From an uncultured Eggerthella sp. (GTDB lineage Bacteria; Actinomycetota; Coriobacteriia; Coriobacteriales; Eggerthellaceae), in contig UQFK01000012.1 in assembly GCA_900540345.1 (NCBI GenBank), positions 1-26,774 of the forward strand: a stretch of DNA of 26,774 nt, read 5' to 3'. The notes beneath the pieces were generated by a model that had not been told where the DNA came from, did no database searches, and worked only from the letters and a program-made list of their open reading frames with translations. Each line of letters starts with the position of its first letter. The first letter of the stretch is position 1. The position numbers and the translations under genes are program-made. Below, piece after piece: positions 1 to 7,261 of this stretch.

Positions 1-1
1 G

Positions 2-1111
2 CGCACCTTCATCGGATCAGGCAAAGTAGAAAAGGTCGCACAACTCTGTCGCTCATATACTGCCGATGTGGTTATATTTGATGACGAGCTTTCTCCGTCG
101 CAACAATCGAATCTTGAGAAACTTATAGGCAAAGATATCAAGATCATTGACCGCACAGCATTAATCCTTGATATTTTCGCGCTTCACGCAACCAGCAGAG
201 AAGGGCGCCTGCAGGTGCGACTTGCTCAGAATGAATATCTCCTTCCTCGACTTCGCGGTATGTGGGCCCATCTTGCCTCAAATCGAATGGGCGGCGGTGT
301 CGGCTCGCGTTTTGGCGAGGGGGAAAGCCAACTCGAGGTAGATCGCCGTATGGTACGCAAGCGAATCACTTCCATCAAACGAGAGCTTGCCGATATCGCC
401 AAAACACGGTCGCTTCAACGCAAACAGCGCTATCAATCTGGTATATACAAGGTAGCTTTAGCTGGGTACACCAATGCAGGAAAGTCGAGCCTATTGAACA
501 CGATAACTGGGGCCGATGTGCTCAGTTACGACAAACTCTTTGCAACACTTGACTCAACAACCCGTAAGCTTACTATCCCAGATGGACGCGAATTAACACT
601 GACTGACACTGTAGGTTTTATCCAAAAATTACCGACCACCCTCGTCGAAGCCTTCAAATCGACCCTCGATGAGATATGCGGTGCTGATCTCATCCTTCAT
701 GTGGTCGATTCATCAGACGATAACTTTATCGAACAGATAGATACGGTAAATGAAGTGCTCGAACAGATCGGAGCTGAAGAGATATCGCGCATCGAAGTGC
801 TCAACAAGATCGATCTTCTCGACCCCAACGAACTTGAGGCCTATCGAGCTCGTTTCCCCCATGCGCTCTTCACCTCGACAAGAACAGGAGAGGGGATAGA
901 AGAGTTGATCAAGCGAATCGGTATCGCTGCCGAATCGCATCAAATATTGATGAACGTATTGATTCCCTACACCAAAGGCGATCTTGTGTCATTTGCTCAT
1001 AAGCGCTGCTCAATTCTCTTCGAGGAATATACCGAAGAAGGAACACATCTAAATTTACGTGTATCACCCGAATCATCGATGCGCTTCGAGCCGTATCGAA
1101 TCGATGGTTAA
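2..1111 (+). CDS. hflX: GTPase HflX (5' end missing)
   Basis: Ribosome-associated GTPase of the HflX family; relatives bind the 50S subunit and split or rescue stalled ribosomes, notably under heat stress. The reading frame is open to the left edge: codons from base 2 read RTFIGSGKVEKV, the family's N-terminal IGSGKVEE-type motif, so the GTG at 68 is not the start and part of the N-terminal domain lies outside. After it come VVIFDDELSPSQQSNLE, a linker helix region, then the G domain: G1 GYTNAGKSSLLN (from base 464), G3 DTVGF (from base 605) and G4 NKID. The C-terminus is typical of the family. The stop codon TAA (1109-1111) overlaps the stop of convergent lexA. No terminator separates the two genes. 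Confidence 0.95.
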   Translation, partial: RTFIGSGKVEKVAQLCRSYTADVVIFDDELSPSQQSNLEKLIGKDIKIIDRTALILDIFALHATSREGRLQVRLAQNEYLLPRLRGMWAHLASNRMGGGVGSRFGEGESQLEVDRRMVRKRITSIKRELADIAKTRSLQRKQRYQSGIYKVALAGYTNAGKSSLLNTITGADVLSYDKLFATLDSTTRKLTIPDGRELTLTDTVGFIQKLPTTLVEAFKSTLDEICGADLILHVVDSSDDNFIEQIDTVNEVLEQIGAEEISRIEVLNKIDLLDPNELEAYRARFPHALFTSTRTGEGIEELIKRIGIAAESHQILMNVLIPYTKGDLVSFAHKRCSILFEEYTEEGTHLNLRVSPESSMRFEPYRIDG

Positions 1112-1734
1112 TAGACCTTTCTCATGACTGCGACAACCTTACCGACGATCGCGCAATCTTTGACAATAATAGGCTCCATCGAAGAATTCTCTGGTTGAAG
1201 ACGAATATGATCGTTCTCTTTATAGAAGCGCTTCACCGTTGCTCCGTCTTCGATCAACGCCACCACGATCTCTCCATTACGAGCCACCTGTTGCTCTTTA
1301 ACAACAACATAGTCGCCATCATTGATGCCGATCTCGATCATCGAATCCCCGCGCACCGAAAGGATAAACGAGGCCGAATCTCCCACTAATTCAGTAGGAA
1401 GCGTGAGCGTATTTTCGATATTTTGCTCAGCGAGGATCGGCTCTCCTGCAGCAACACGCCCAACAACTGGTAAAGAAATAATATTTTCATATGCTGCAGA
1501 ACCATGTGTCTGTTGTTCTTCTTTATGAGGAAGAGCGATCGAGCGAGACTTCAATGAATCGCGGATGATAAAGCCTTTTTCTTCAAGTGTACGCAAGTGC
1601 ACATGCACCGTAGAAGGCGAGGAAAGATTCACTGCCTCACAGATCTCGCGCACTGTCGGCCCAAAACCTTTTTGATCGATGTATGCTTCGATAAAATCGT
1701 AGATCTGCTGCTGACGTTTCGTAAGAGCGCTCAT
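1108..1734 (-). CDS. lexA: LexA, SOS repressor
   Basis: Transcriptional repressor of the DNA-damage response; activated RecA stimulates its self-cleavage. The 208-residue product has the expected two domains. The N-terminal winged helix begins SALTKRQQQIYDFI and carries the recognition region near residues 25-55. The C-terminal S24 peptidase domain has the cleavage site A96-G97 (VAAGEPI), the nucleophile S131 (GDSM) and the general base K168 (ATVKRF). I chose the ATG at 1734 because GAGGAG lies at the right distance before it; a longer frame to 1779 would run into the operators. Transcription is leftward from a promoter whose spacer holds a LexA box, so autoregulation is expected. The gene ends by overlapping the hflX stop codon. 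Confidence 0.97.
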   Translation of the reverse strand: MSALTKRQQQIYDFIEAYIDQKGFGPTVREICEAVNLSSPSTVHVHLRTLEEKGFIIRDSLKSRSIALPHKEEQQTHGSAAYENIISLPVVGRVAAGEPILAEQNIENTLTLPTELVGDSASFILSVRGDSMIEIGINDGDYVVVKEQQVARNGEIVVALIEDGATVKRFYKENDHIRLQPENSSMEPIIVKDCAIVGKVVAVMRKVY

Positions 1735-1751
1735 AGGAATTTCTCCTCTAC

Positions 1752-1763
1752 AAACATTTGTTC
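1752..1763. promoter_or_regulatory. LexA box A (imperfect)
   Basis: Reads AAAC-ATTT-GTTC, one base off the Gram-positive core GAAC-N4-GTTC. It lies between the lexA promoter and the lexA ribosome binding site, exactly 28 bp from box B. Probably an auxiliary operator in the lexA leader; weaker than the other two on sequence alone. Confidence 0.6.
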
Positions 1764-1772
1764 GTTTTTTCA

Positions 1773-1801
1773 TTGACAAGAACGTTTGTTCGATTTAAAG
1801 T
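1773..1801 (+). promoter_or_regulatory. Predicted SOS promoter of the divergent small gene
   Basis: A perfect -35 TTGACA (1773-1778) is followed after 17 bp by TAAAGT (1796-1801), four of six matches to the -10 consensus. LexA box B fills the spacer. Transcription would begin near 1808, and box C would overlap the start point, giving two operators on this promoter. Confidence 0.6.
1780..1791. promoter_or_regulatory. LexA box B
   Basis: Reads GAAC-GTTT-GTTC, a perfect match to the GAAC-N4-GTTC core, with a flanking G at 1792. It sits inside the spacer of the predicted rightward promoter for the small SOS gene, so bound LexA should block RNA polymerase there. Confidence 0.88.
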
Positions 1802-1826
1802 ATACACGAACAAAGGTTCTATGCAA
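1799..1826 (-). promoter_or_regulatory. Predicted lexA promoter
   Basis: On the minus strand TTGCAT (1821-1826) and TATACT (1799-1804) are separated by 16 bp. The -10 matches five of six consensus bases; the -35 is weak. LexA box C occupies the spacer. The predicted transcript would have a leader of about 60 nt holding boxes A and B before the lexA ATG at 1734. Confidence 0.6.
1808..1819. promoter_or_regulatory. LexA box C
   Basis: Reads GAAC-AAAG-GTTC, a perfect match to the core, flanked by C and T. It lies in the spacer between the -35 and -10 of the predicted leftward lexA promoter, as expected for autoregulation. It is again exactly 28 bp from box B. Confidence 0.87.
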
Positions 1827-1842
1827 GAGAAAGAAGCGAATT

Positions 1843-2202
1843 ATGGCATATCAGCATCAGAAGTTCTATACCAATGGATCGAATGCACTTAAAACCGAAG
1901 AGCATCAATACGATGTGTTCCAAAAGCCACAATTTCACGCAGAACACAATGCGGCTCATATTATTGACTTTGATGAAGCATATAATTCACTTCATACGTC
2001 CCAAAATGAATGGAAGCAAACGCCTTCTCGCACAGGGCTTAAATCACGTATTGCTCATTTTGTAAGGAACAACAGAATAATTGGCGAACTTTTTTCTCCG
2101 CATAAGCGAAACACCTACCATCATGAAGACCTTATTATCTTCGCAAAAGGATTCTCAGTCACTGGTATCACCGCCTTTATCATGATACTTTTCGGCGCAT
2201 AA
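1843..2202 (+). CDS. Small SOS-regulated tail-anchored membrane protein; possible division inhibitor
   Basis: I do not recognise this 119-residue protein. Residues 1-95 are hydrophilic and rich in His, Asn, Gln and Lys. Residues about 97-119 (from LIIFAKGF to the C-terminus FIMILFGA) form one hydrophobic segment, so it looks tail-anchored with the N-terminus in the cytoplasm. There is no signal peptide, LysM domain or Cys pair. The start at 1843 gives a purine-rich but weak ribosome binding site; the frame also opens upstream at 1786 inside the promoter, which is less likely. It is divergent from lexA behind two perfect LexA boxes and followed by nrdR. That is the position of SOS division inhibitors such as yneA of Bacillus, divS of Corynebacterium and Rv2719c of Mycobacterium. 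A role as a checkpoint protein is inferred from position, control and topology only. Confidence 0.72.
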   Translation: MAYQHQKFYTNGSNALKTEEHQYDVFQKPQFHAEHNAAHIIDFDEAYNSLHTSQNEWKQTPSRTGLKSRIAHFVRNNRIIGELFSPHKRNTYHHEDLIIFAKGFSVTGITAFIMILFGA

Positions 2203-2300
2203 GAGCCCTTTACCCTGATACTCATCATGCTTTACATCGATATATTTCAACCTACAAGATATTGTGGTACCGTATATACATAAACGAACAAAGGAGTCTC

Positions 2301-2750
2301 ATGCGGTGCCCATCTTGTGGATATGCCGAATCAAAGGTAGTCGATTCTCGTCCCGCTGACGATGGCGCATCTATCAGGCGTCGACGTGAATGTCTGGAAT
2401 GCGGCAATCGTTTCACCACCTACGAACGTCTTGGCGATAATCCTTTAGTCATCACCAAGAGCGATAATTCATCTGAAGCGTTCAGTCGTGATAAGCTCTT
2501 TCGTGGAATTCTTATCGCATGCGCAAAACGTCCTATCACGCCAGAGCAAATCTCTGACATTGTCGATAAGATCGAACGCGAGCTTCGTTTGAACGTAAGA
2601 AACGAAATCACTTCTAAAGAGCTTGGAGATCTAACTCTTTCTTATCTCGCTGACTTAGATGAAGTTGCCTATATTCGCTTTGCGAGCGTTTATAAAGATT
2701 TCCAAAACATTGAAGAATTCAGTGATGCGCTTCACGCTATCAAGAGCTAG
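2301..2750 (+). CDS. nrdR: Transcriptional repressor NrdR
   Basis: Zinc-finger/ATP-cone repressor of ribonucleotide reductase genes. The product is 149 residues, the usual family length. The zinc finger ligands are C3, C6, C31 and C34 (MRCPSCGYAE, CLECGNRFTTYER). The ATP-cone follows from about residue 48 (LVITKSDNSSEAFSRDKLFRG). The ATG at 2301 is fixed by AAAGGAG just upstream; the longer frame from 2262 would add residues unlike the family. A TATATA element at 2273-2278 could be a -10, but I see no good -35 and no clear NrdR box. It lies about 100 bp after the small SOS gene and before dut, making a nucleotide-supply and DNA-damage cluster. Confidence 0.96.
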   Translation: MRCPSCGYAESKVVDSRPADDGASIRRRRECLECGNRFTTYERLGDNPLVITKSDNSSEAFSRDKLFRGILIACAKRPITPEQISDIVDKIERELRLNVRNEITSKELGDLTLSYLADLDEVAYIRFASVYKDFQNIEEFSDALHAIKS

Positions 2751-2807
2751 TTTCTTCACTGCATAAATAAAATGATCCTCTCAGATCGATTCTAAGGGCT
2801 TAAAACG

Positions 2808-3254
2808 ATGTTAGACGATACTATACTCGTTAAATTCACTAAAACGGCCTCAGAAGCCGTTATACCGTCTCATGGACGAAAAGGTGATGCTGGGTATGAT
2901 TTATCAAGCATTGAAGAGGTCATCCTTCAACCTTTTGAGCGAAAACTCGTGCGAACAGGCATTGCCATCGAACTACCACCACAACATGCAGGTCTTGTTG
3001 TGCCACGTAGTGGCAATGCGATCAATAAAGGCCTGTCGCTCGTCAATACACCCGGATTGATCGATTCGAATTATCGCGGAGAATTGAAGGTAATCGCAAT
3101 TAATCTTGATCCGACTGAACCGATCAAGATCAATATAGGCGATCGAATTGCGCAACTTGTTATCATCACAGTTGGCGATATTGATTTCGTAGAAGTAGAT
3201 GCCTTGAGCAATACAGATAGAGGTAGTGGCGGATTCGGCTCAAGCGGTATCTAG
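2808..3254 (+). CDS. dut: dUTP diphosphatase (dUTPase)
   Basis: Hydrolyses dUTP to dUMP and diphosphate, keeping uracil out of DNA and supplying dTMP synthesis; family enzymes are homotrimers. All five motifs are visible in 148 residues: motif 1 DAGYDL (27-32), motif 2 PRSG (66-69), motif 3 NTPGLIDSNYRGEL with catalytic D86, motif 4 RIAQLVI (113-119) and the C-terminal glycine-rich motif 5 RGSGGFGSSG that closes over the nucleotide. The usual motif 2 PRSGLA is PRSGNA here, and motif 3 has L84 in place of the common T. It starts 57 bp after nrdR and probably shares its transcript. No clear terminator follows before the convergent MATE gene. Confidence 0.96.
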   Translation: MLDDTILVKFTKTASEAVIPSHGRKGDAGYDLSSIEEVILQPFERKLVRTGIAIELPPQHAGLVVPRSGNAINKGLSLVNTPGLIDSNYRGELKVIAINLDPTEPIKINIGDRIAQLVIITVGDIDFVEVDALSNTDRGSGGFGSSGI

Positions 3255-3349
3255 CTCCCCCATAACCACAATAGTAAATACGATAATATATCTTATGTAA
3301 CCTTGAATTAAGCGCTCTCATCCCTCTGCTGCAAAACAATAGAGGTGCT

Positions 3350-4711
3350 TCAATCTGCGCTTGTAGAAGGTTTATATCCTGGAAGTCTGAAATAGCGAGC
3401 ATAAAAGGTTGCAACACATATTGCGCATACGATGATGGATAGCACCTCAGCAACAGGGACTGCGAACCAGACGCCCTCAACGCCCCACCAATTTGAAAAC
3501 AAGATCAAACACACTAATACAAAAAGAAAACTGCGCAACGTAGAGATGGTCGCAGAGACTGCGCCGTTAGAAAGCGCTGTGAACATGTTTGATGTCATAA
3601 GGCTGATACCTGCAAACAAAAATCCCGTTGCGAAGATCGACAAGCCGTGACTTGCCATTTCAAAAAGTTCGGTACCCGGAGCCGCAAAGATTCCTACGAG
3701 CAAGTGATTGCCCAACATACTCGCCGCATATACAAGAATCGAACCTCCTGCCACAAACAGATATGCATCTTTCACAATACGACGAAGCTGTTTTCTGTTC
3801 TGCGCACCATAGTTGTAACTGATGATAGGAGCGATACCGCTTGCAAATCCATAGAACCCCGCTGTGAAGAGAAATTCGAGATAAAGGATCACCGTGATAG
3901 CAGCGACACCCTGTTCTCCTGCCAACCTGATCATGATCAGGTTGTATGAAAGCGTTATGATCATGGCCGCAAGATTCGCGATCATCTCAGATATACCGTT
4001 AGTACAACTCCTCACGATCATCCTCAAACGCATGATGGGCCGGCCAAAATGGAGACTATGCGTTTTGTTTTGAAAATATATGAGTGCCACCACAACAGGA
4101 ATGCAAGTTGCAAGACCAGTGGCAATCGCAGCTCCTTTGATACCGAGACCGAATACGGCAATAAGCAGATAGTCCCCTATGATATTGAATGCACCAGAAC
4201 AAAGCGCAACAACAAGACCAAGCTTTGGTGTGCCTGCGGTGATGAAGTAACTGCTAAACATTAGCTCGAGCACCCAGGGCGCTATGAATGGAAGGATGTA
4301 CCAGCAGTACTCCTTACAAAGGGGAAGCAAGATATCGGTTGCACCAAGAAATCGGAGCAAAGGTATCATGAATACGATGAGCACGACTGTGAGCAGAAGT
4401 CCTAATAAGAAGCCAAACAACACAAGCGCACTAAGATTTTCGTGCGCCTCCTGCTCCTTCCCTTCTCCGATATTCTTCGCAATAACCGCAGATCCACCAG
4501 CGCCCAGCATCACACCAAAACCCATCACACATGAGAAGATCGGATTGACGATATTGAGCGCAGAGAGCGCATTGACTGAAACAAATTGCGCGATAAACAC
4601 CCCATCCACCATCGTATAGACGGAGGTGAACAGCATCATACACACGGTAGGTAGAGCGTATTTTAGCAGCCCGAAGGCTCCAAAATTTTGTGAGATCTTG
4701 TTTTCAGTCAT
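3350..4711 (-). CDS. MATE-family efflux transporter
   Basis: Integral membrane exporter of the multidrug and toxic compound extrusion family, driven by Na+ or H+; substrates are typically cationic drugs and dyes. The 453-residue length and about twelve hydrophobic segments in two halves fit. The N-terminal region has the family feature GVFIAQFVSVNALSALNI after TM1, and the second half repeats it (FGFASGIAPIISYNYGA). It resembles the MepA-type branch. It lies 19 bp after the thioesterase gene in the same direction, so the two are probably co-transcribed. The substrate cannot be read from sequence. Confidence 0.9.
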   Translation of the reverse strand: MTENKISQNFGAFGLLKYALPTVCMMLFTSVYTMVDGVFIAQFVSVNALSALNIVNPIFSCVMGFGVMLGAGGSAVIAKNIGEGKEQEAHENLSALVLFGFLLGLLLTVVLIVFMIPLLRFLGATDILLPLCKEYCWYILPFIAPWVLELMFSSYFITAGTPKLGLVVALCSGAFNIIGDYLLIAVFGLGIKGAAIATGLATCIPVVVALIYFQNKTHSLHFGRPIMRLRMIVRSCTNGISEMIANLAAMIITLSYNLIMIRLAGEQGVAAITVILYLEFLFTAGFYGFASGIAPIISYNYGAQNRKQLRRIVKDAYLFVAGGSILVYAASMLGNHLLVGIFAAPGTELFEMASHGLSIFATGFLFAGISLMTSNMFTALSNGAVSATISTLRSFLFVLVCLILFSNWWGVEGVWFAVPVAEVLSIIVCAICVATFYARYFRLPGYKPSTSAD

Positions 4712-4730
4712 CGCTTGAATCGAGATCGAT

Positions 4731-5168
4731 CTATGCTTCTTCCTGTTCGATCTCTTTGTATTTGTCGTAGAGATGAGGAAGCGCTCGTTTGATAGAGGAA
4801 GGCTTGAACGTATCGGCGTCTACAAGGCAATGCGTAGTCGACCCAGTGATGCGTGGCTTCGTCGTTTCAGGGTCATCCCCTTTTAGAAAGATACGATAGC
4901 TATACGTTGTTCGCACAGGAGTAGTCTTCGAAATACGCGTATAAATCGTCGCGGTCTCTCCGAAACGAAACGGCACCCCATATGAGATCTCAGCATTGAT
5001 AACGGGACACAAAAAGCCCTGCTCCTCGATCCAGGGATACGGAATTCCAACCTCATCGAGCAATCGACAACGCGCCACATCGAACCAGCTGAAGTAGTTC
5101 GAATGATAGACAACTCCCATCTGATCGGTCTCAGAATAACGAACTTCCATATCCGTCGTGTACTCCAT
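4731..5168 (-). CDS. Acyl-CoA thioesterase, 4HBT/YbgC hotdog family
   Basis: Hydrolyses an acyl- or aryl-CoA thioester. The 145-residue protein is a single hotdog domain. The family signature is RYSETDQMGVVYHSNYFSW at residues 10-28, with the catalytic Asp in the ETDQMG segment (D15). The ribosome binding site AAGGGGAG lies just upstream of the ATG at 5168. Its start is back to back with the menA control region, separated by 89 bp. Slr0204 of cyanobacteria, a 1,4-dihydroxy-2-naphthoyl-CoA hydrolase, belongs to this broad family, so a menaquinone role is possible given the neighbour. A general acyl-CoA role cannot be excluded. Confidence 0.85.
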   Translation of the reverse strand: MEYTTDMEVRYSETDQMGVVYHSNYFSWFDVARCRLLDEVGIPYPWIEEQGFLCPVINAEISYGVPFRFGETATIYTRISKTTPVRTTYSYRIFLKGDDPETTKPRITGSTTHCLVDADTFKPSSIKRALPHLYDKYKEIEQEEA

Positions 5169-5212
5169 CGGTGCACTCCCCTTCTTTTATCTCGCCTAGT
5201 AATACTAACTTA

Positions 5213-5218
5213 TATAAT
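5213..5218 (+). promoter_or_regulatory. Predicted -10 element for menA
   Basis: Perfect TATAAT in the 89-bp divergent region between the thioesterase and menA. I find no good -35 at 16-18 bp. Transcription would start near 5225, which excludes the GTG at 5171 as the menA start and supports the TTG at 5258. Confidence 0.45.
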
Positions 5219-5257
5219 AAAGAGTTGGATGAACGATCGTTTAAGCGAGGATATTCT

Positions 5258-6220
5258 TTGAACCAACGAACCACAACACGCAGGCCAACCAATAACTATA
5301 GCCCACTCACCCCTAAGCTTGCTTTTCAACTCATGGCACCGCATACGCTCGCACCGTCTATCCTCGCTATTCTATTCTCTATCGTCTACACTGCCGTAAG
5401 CTTTTCCGGCACGATCAATCTACTACTCGCACTCATACTCTTTCTCATCTGCTCGCTCATGCAAGCAGCAGCTAACACCCTAAACGACTACCTTGACTAC
5501 AAGAAGGGTACTGATTCGAAGGAGAACTCCTCCGAAGATGCCTTTGATGCAGTGCTCATCTATAACAATATTAGTCCTGCTCACGTACTTGTTTTTGCCA
5601 TCGCTCAGTTGGTTGTGGCAGCTCTGCTCGGATGCTATATCGTCTATATTTCTGGCATTGTCCCACTCATCATCGGCATCATCGGCGCTATCGTAGTAAT
5701 CGTCTATTCTGCTGGACGAACACCTCTCTCCTATCTTCCAATAGGAGAGATAGCGATCGGTTTCACTATGGGGGGCCTTATCCCTCTTGCCTGTGTTTAT
5801 GTTCTCTCGGGCGTGCTCGATTGGATGATGCTCATCATCGCGCTTCCACTCATGATCGGCATCGGTATGATACTTGCAACGAATAATACCTGCGACATTG
5901 AAAAGGACCAAACCGCACAAAGACATACACTCGCAGTCATGCTCGGCCGCAATAATGCAGTGAGCCTCTATAAGCTCATCATCCTCATCTGGCCTGCACT
6001 CATGCTCATCCTTGAATTGATCTTTTTCACGCCAGGGATTGTTTTTGGGATACTTATGGTCTGCGCAGCTTTTCCTGTTTTACGCGCAATCGCTCTCAAT
6101 CCACTTAATCAAGCTTCACGCGATGGCGCGATGGCACAGATCATAAGCTTGAATATCATCTTTATCGCGTTCTATTGCTTATCGATTGCGATGAATTCTT
6201 CAATCGCATTCATCGTATAG
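5258..6220 (+). CDS. menA: MenA-type 1,4-dihydroxy-2-naphthoate polyprenyltransferase (UbiA superfamily)
   Basis: Membrane enzyme that attaches the polyprenyl chain to dihydroxynaphthoate to give demethylmenaquinone. Numbering from the TTG start (320 residues), the first Mg-diphosphate motif is NDYLDYKKGTD with D77 and D80, and the second is NNTCDIEKD with D213 and D217, followed by RHTLAVMLG. Both are closer to MenA than to UbiA or heme O synthases. Between them lie YSAGRTPLSYLPIGE and many hydrophobic segments. An open frame extends to GTG 5171, but that sits almost on the thioesterase start and before the TATAAT. TTG 5258 has GAGGA eight bases before it and begins about 30 residues ahead of the family's APHTL region. 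Converges on gluQ with 27 bp between stops. Confidence 0.85.
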   Translation: MNQRTTTRRPTNNYSPLTPKLAFQLMAPHTLAPSILAILFSIVYTAVSFSGTINLLLALILFLICSLMQAAANTLNDYLDYKKGTDSKENSSEDAFDAVLIYNNISPAHVLVFAIAQLVVAALLGCYIVYISGIVPLIIGIIGAIVVIVYSAGRTPLSYLPIGEIAIGFTMGGLIPLACVYVLSGVLDWMMLIIALPLMIGIGMILATNNTCDIEKDQTAQRHTLAVMLGRNNAVSLYKLIILIWPALMLILELIFFTPGIVFGILMVCAAFPVLRAIALNPLNQASRDGAMAQIISLNIIFIAFYCLSIAMNSSIAFIV

Positions 6221-6247
6221 CAACGACAGAAAAGCAACTCTCATTCA

Positions 6248-7222
6248 TCATACGTAGTAGCCCATCGCATTACGATCTGGTGCACGCCAAAGAATTTCTC
6301 GCTTACCGCTGATCTGCGATAGATCAGCAAAACGCTTCAGCTCACTGATACCCATCGGCTGAAACTCAGGTATCAAACCGCTTAGATAGGCAAGATAACC
6401 AAGAATCTCACGAGGTCCAAGATGTAACTCATCTATCAGATAGTCAAGCGTCGCATCGCCATTACGTTTGGAAAGTTTTCGTCCGCTTTCGTCCACAAAG
6501 ATCGGAACATGCCCATAGATTGGTCGCTCGTATCCAAAAGTCTCCTGAAGGAAAAGTTGCTTTGGGGTCGAAGCAAGAAGATCGATTCCACGCACAACCG
6601 AATTGATGCCGCAAGCTGCATCATCAACCACAACTGCAAGTTGATAAGCAAACACACCATCACTACGCCGCACAATAAAATCACCTGAGCAGTTCACCAG
6701 ATCATAAGCACATGAGCCCTGAAAAGTATCTTCAAACCGCTCAACAGGAGCATTCGCTACATCAAGGCGCAGCGCAGGAGCGCGCACGAGCGCTCGCTGC
6801 GTACGTTCTTCTTCAGTAAAATGCTTGCAGGTGTTCTGATAGATATACTCTTCGCCAATATGAGGAGCACGGGCACTATGAAGATCAGCGCGCGAACAAA
6901 AGCACGGATAGATCAGACCAACTTCTTCAAGCTTTGAAAGCGCACAACGATATGCCTCTTGTCGATCGGGTGTGCTTTGGGAAATAGACTCCCCTACCCA
7001 CTCGAAGCCAAACCATACAAGATCACGCTTCACGCTATCAATAAAGCATTGTTTTGAGCGATCGGGATCAAGGTCCTCGATACGCAAGATCATCTTATCT
7101 GCAACAAGCGTAGCAACTAGGCTCGCAAAGATATTACCTACATGAAAACGCCCCGAAGGACTCGGTGCGAAGCGACCAAGTATCTCAGGGTATTCTTGGT
7201 GATCGGATTGCACGCTAGTCAT
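6248..7222 (-). CDS. gluQ: Glutamyl-Q tRNA(Asp) synthetase
   Basis: Truncated glutamyl-tRNA synthetase paralogue that activates glutamate and transfers it to queuosine in the wobble position of tRNA(Asp). The protein has 324 residues, close to the family and lacking the anticodon-binding half of GltX. The HIGH-type motif is HVGN (27-30) in APSPSGRFHVGN, and the KMSKS-type motif is KLSKR (249-253). The zinc site matches E. coli YadB: C107, C109, Y128 and C132. The segment DGVFAYQLAVVVDDAACGI is typical of GluQ. It lies 39 bp after the first ligase gene in the same direction and may be the last gene of that long unit, with no obvious functional link. The ribosome binding site is weak. Confidence 0.92.
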   Translation of the reverse strand: MTSVQSDHQEYPEILGRFAPSPSGRFHVGNIFASLVATLVADKMILRIEDLDPDRSKQCFIDSVKRDLVWFGFEWVGESISQSTPDRQEAYRCALSKLEEVGLIYPCFCSRADLHSARAPHIGEEYIYQNTCKHFTEEERTQRALVRAPALRLDVANAPVERFEDTFQGSCAYDLVNCSGDFIVRRSDGVFAYQLAVVVDDAACGINSVVRGIDLLASTPKQLFLQETFGYERPIYGHVPIFVDESGRKLSKRNGDATLDYLIDELHLGPREILGYLAYLSGLIPEFQPMGISELKRFADLSQISGKREILWRAPDRNAMGYYV

Positions 7223-7261
7223 GAACGTATCGCTTCTTATGTCAAACCAAGAGCTTGCCGT

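Noticed and set aside
2285..2297. CGAACAAAGG before nrdR, matching the left part of LexA box C
   Set aside because: The right half is GAGT rather than GTTC, and the AAAGGAG is explained as the nrdR ribosome binding site. No dyad, so not called an SOS box.
3315..3345. CCTCT/AGAGG pair between dut and the MATE gene as a terminator
   Set aside because: Only 5 bp with a 13-nt loop and no T-run on either strand.
5171..5257. N-terminal extension of menA starting at GTG 5171
   Set aside because: It starts 3 bp from the divergent thioesterase ATG, precedes the TATAAT, and has no similarity to MenA. TTG 5258 has a better ribosome binding site.
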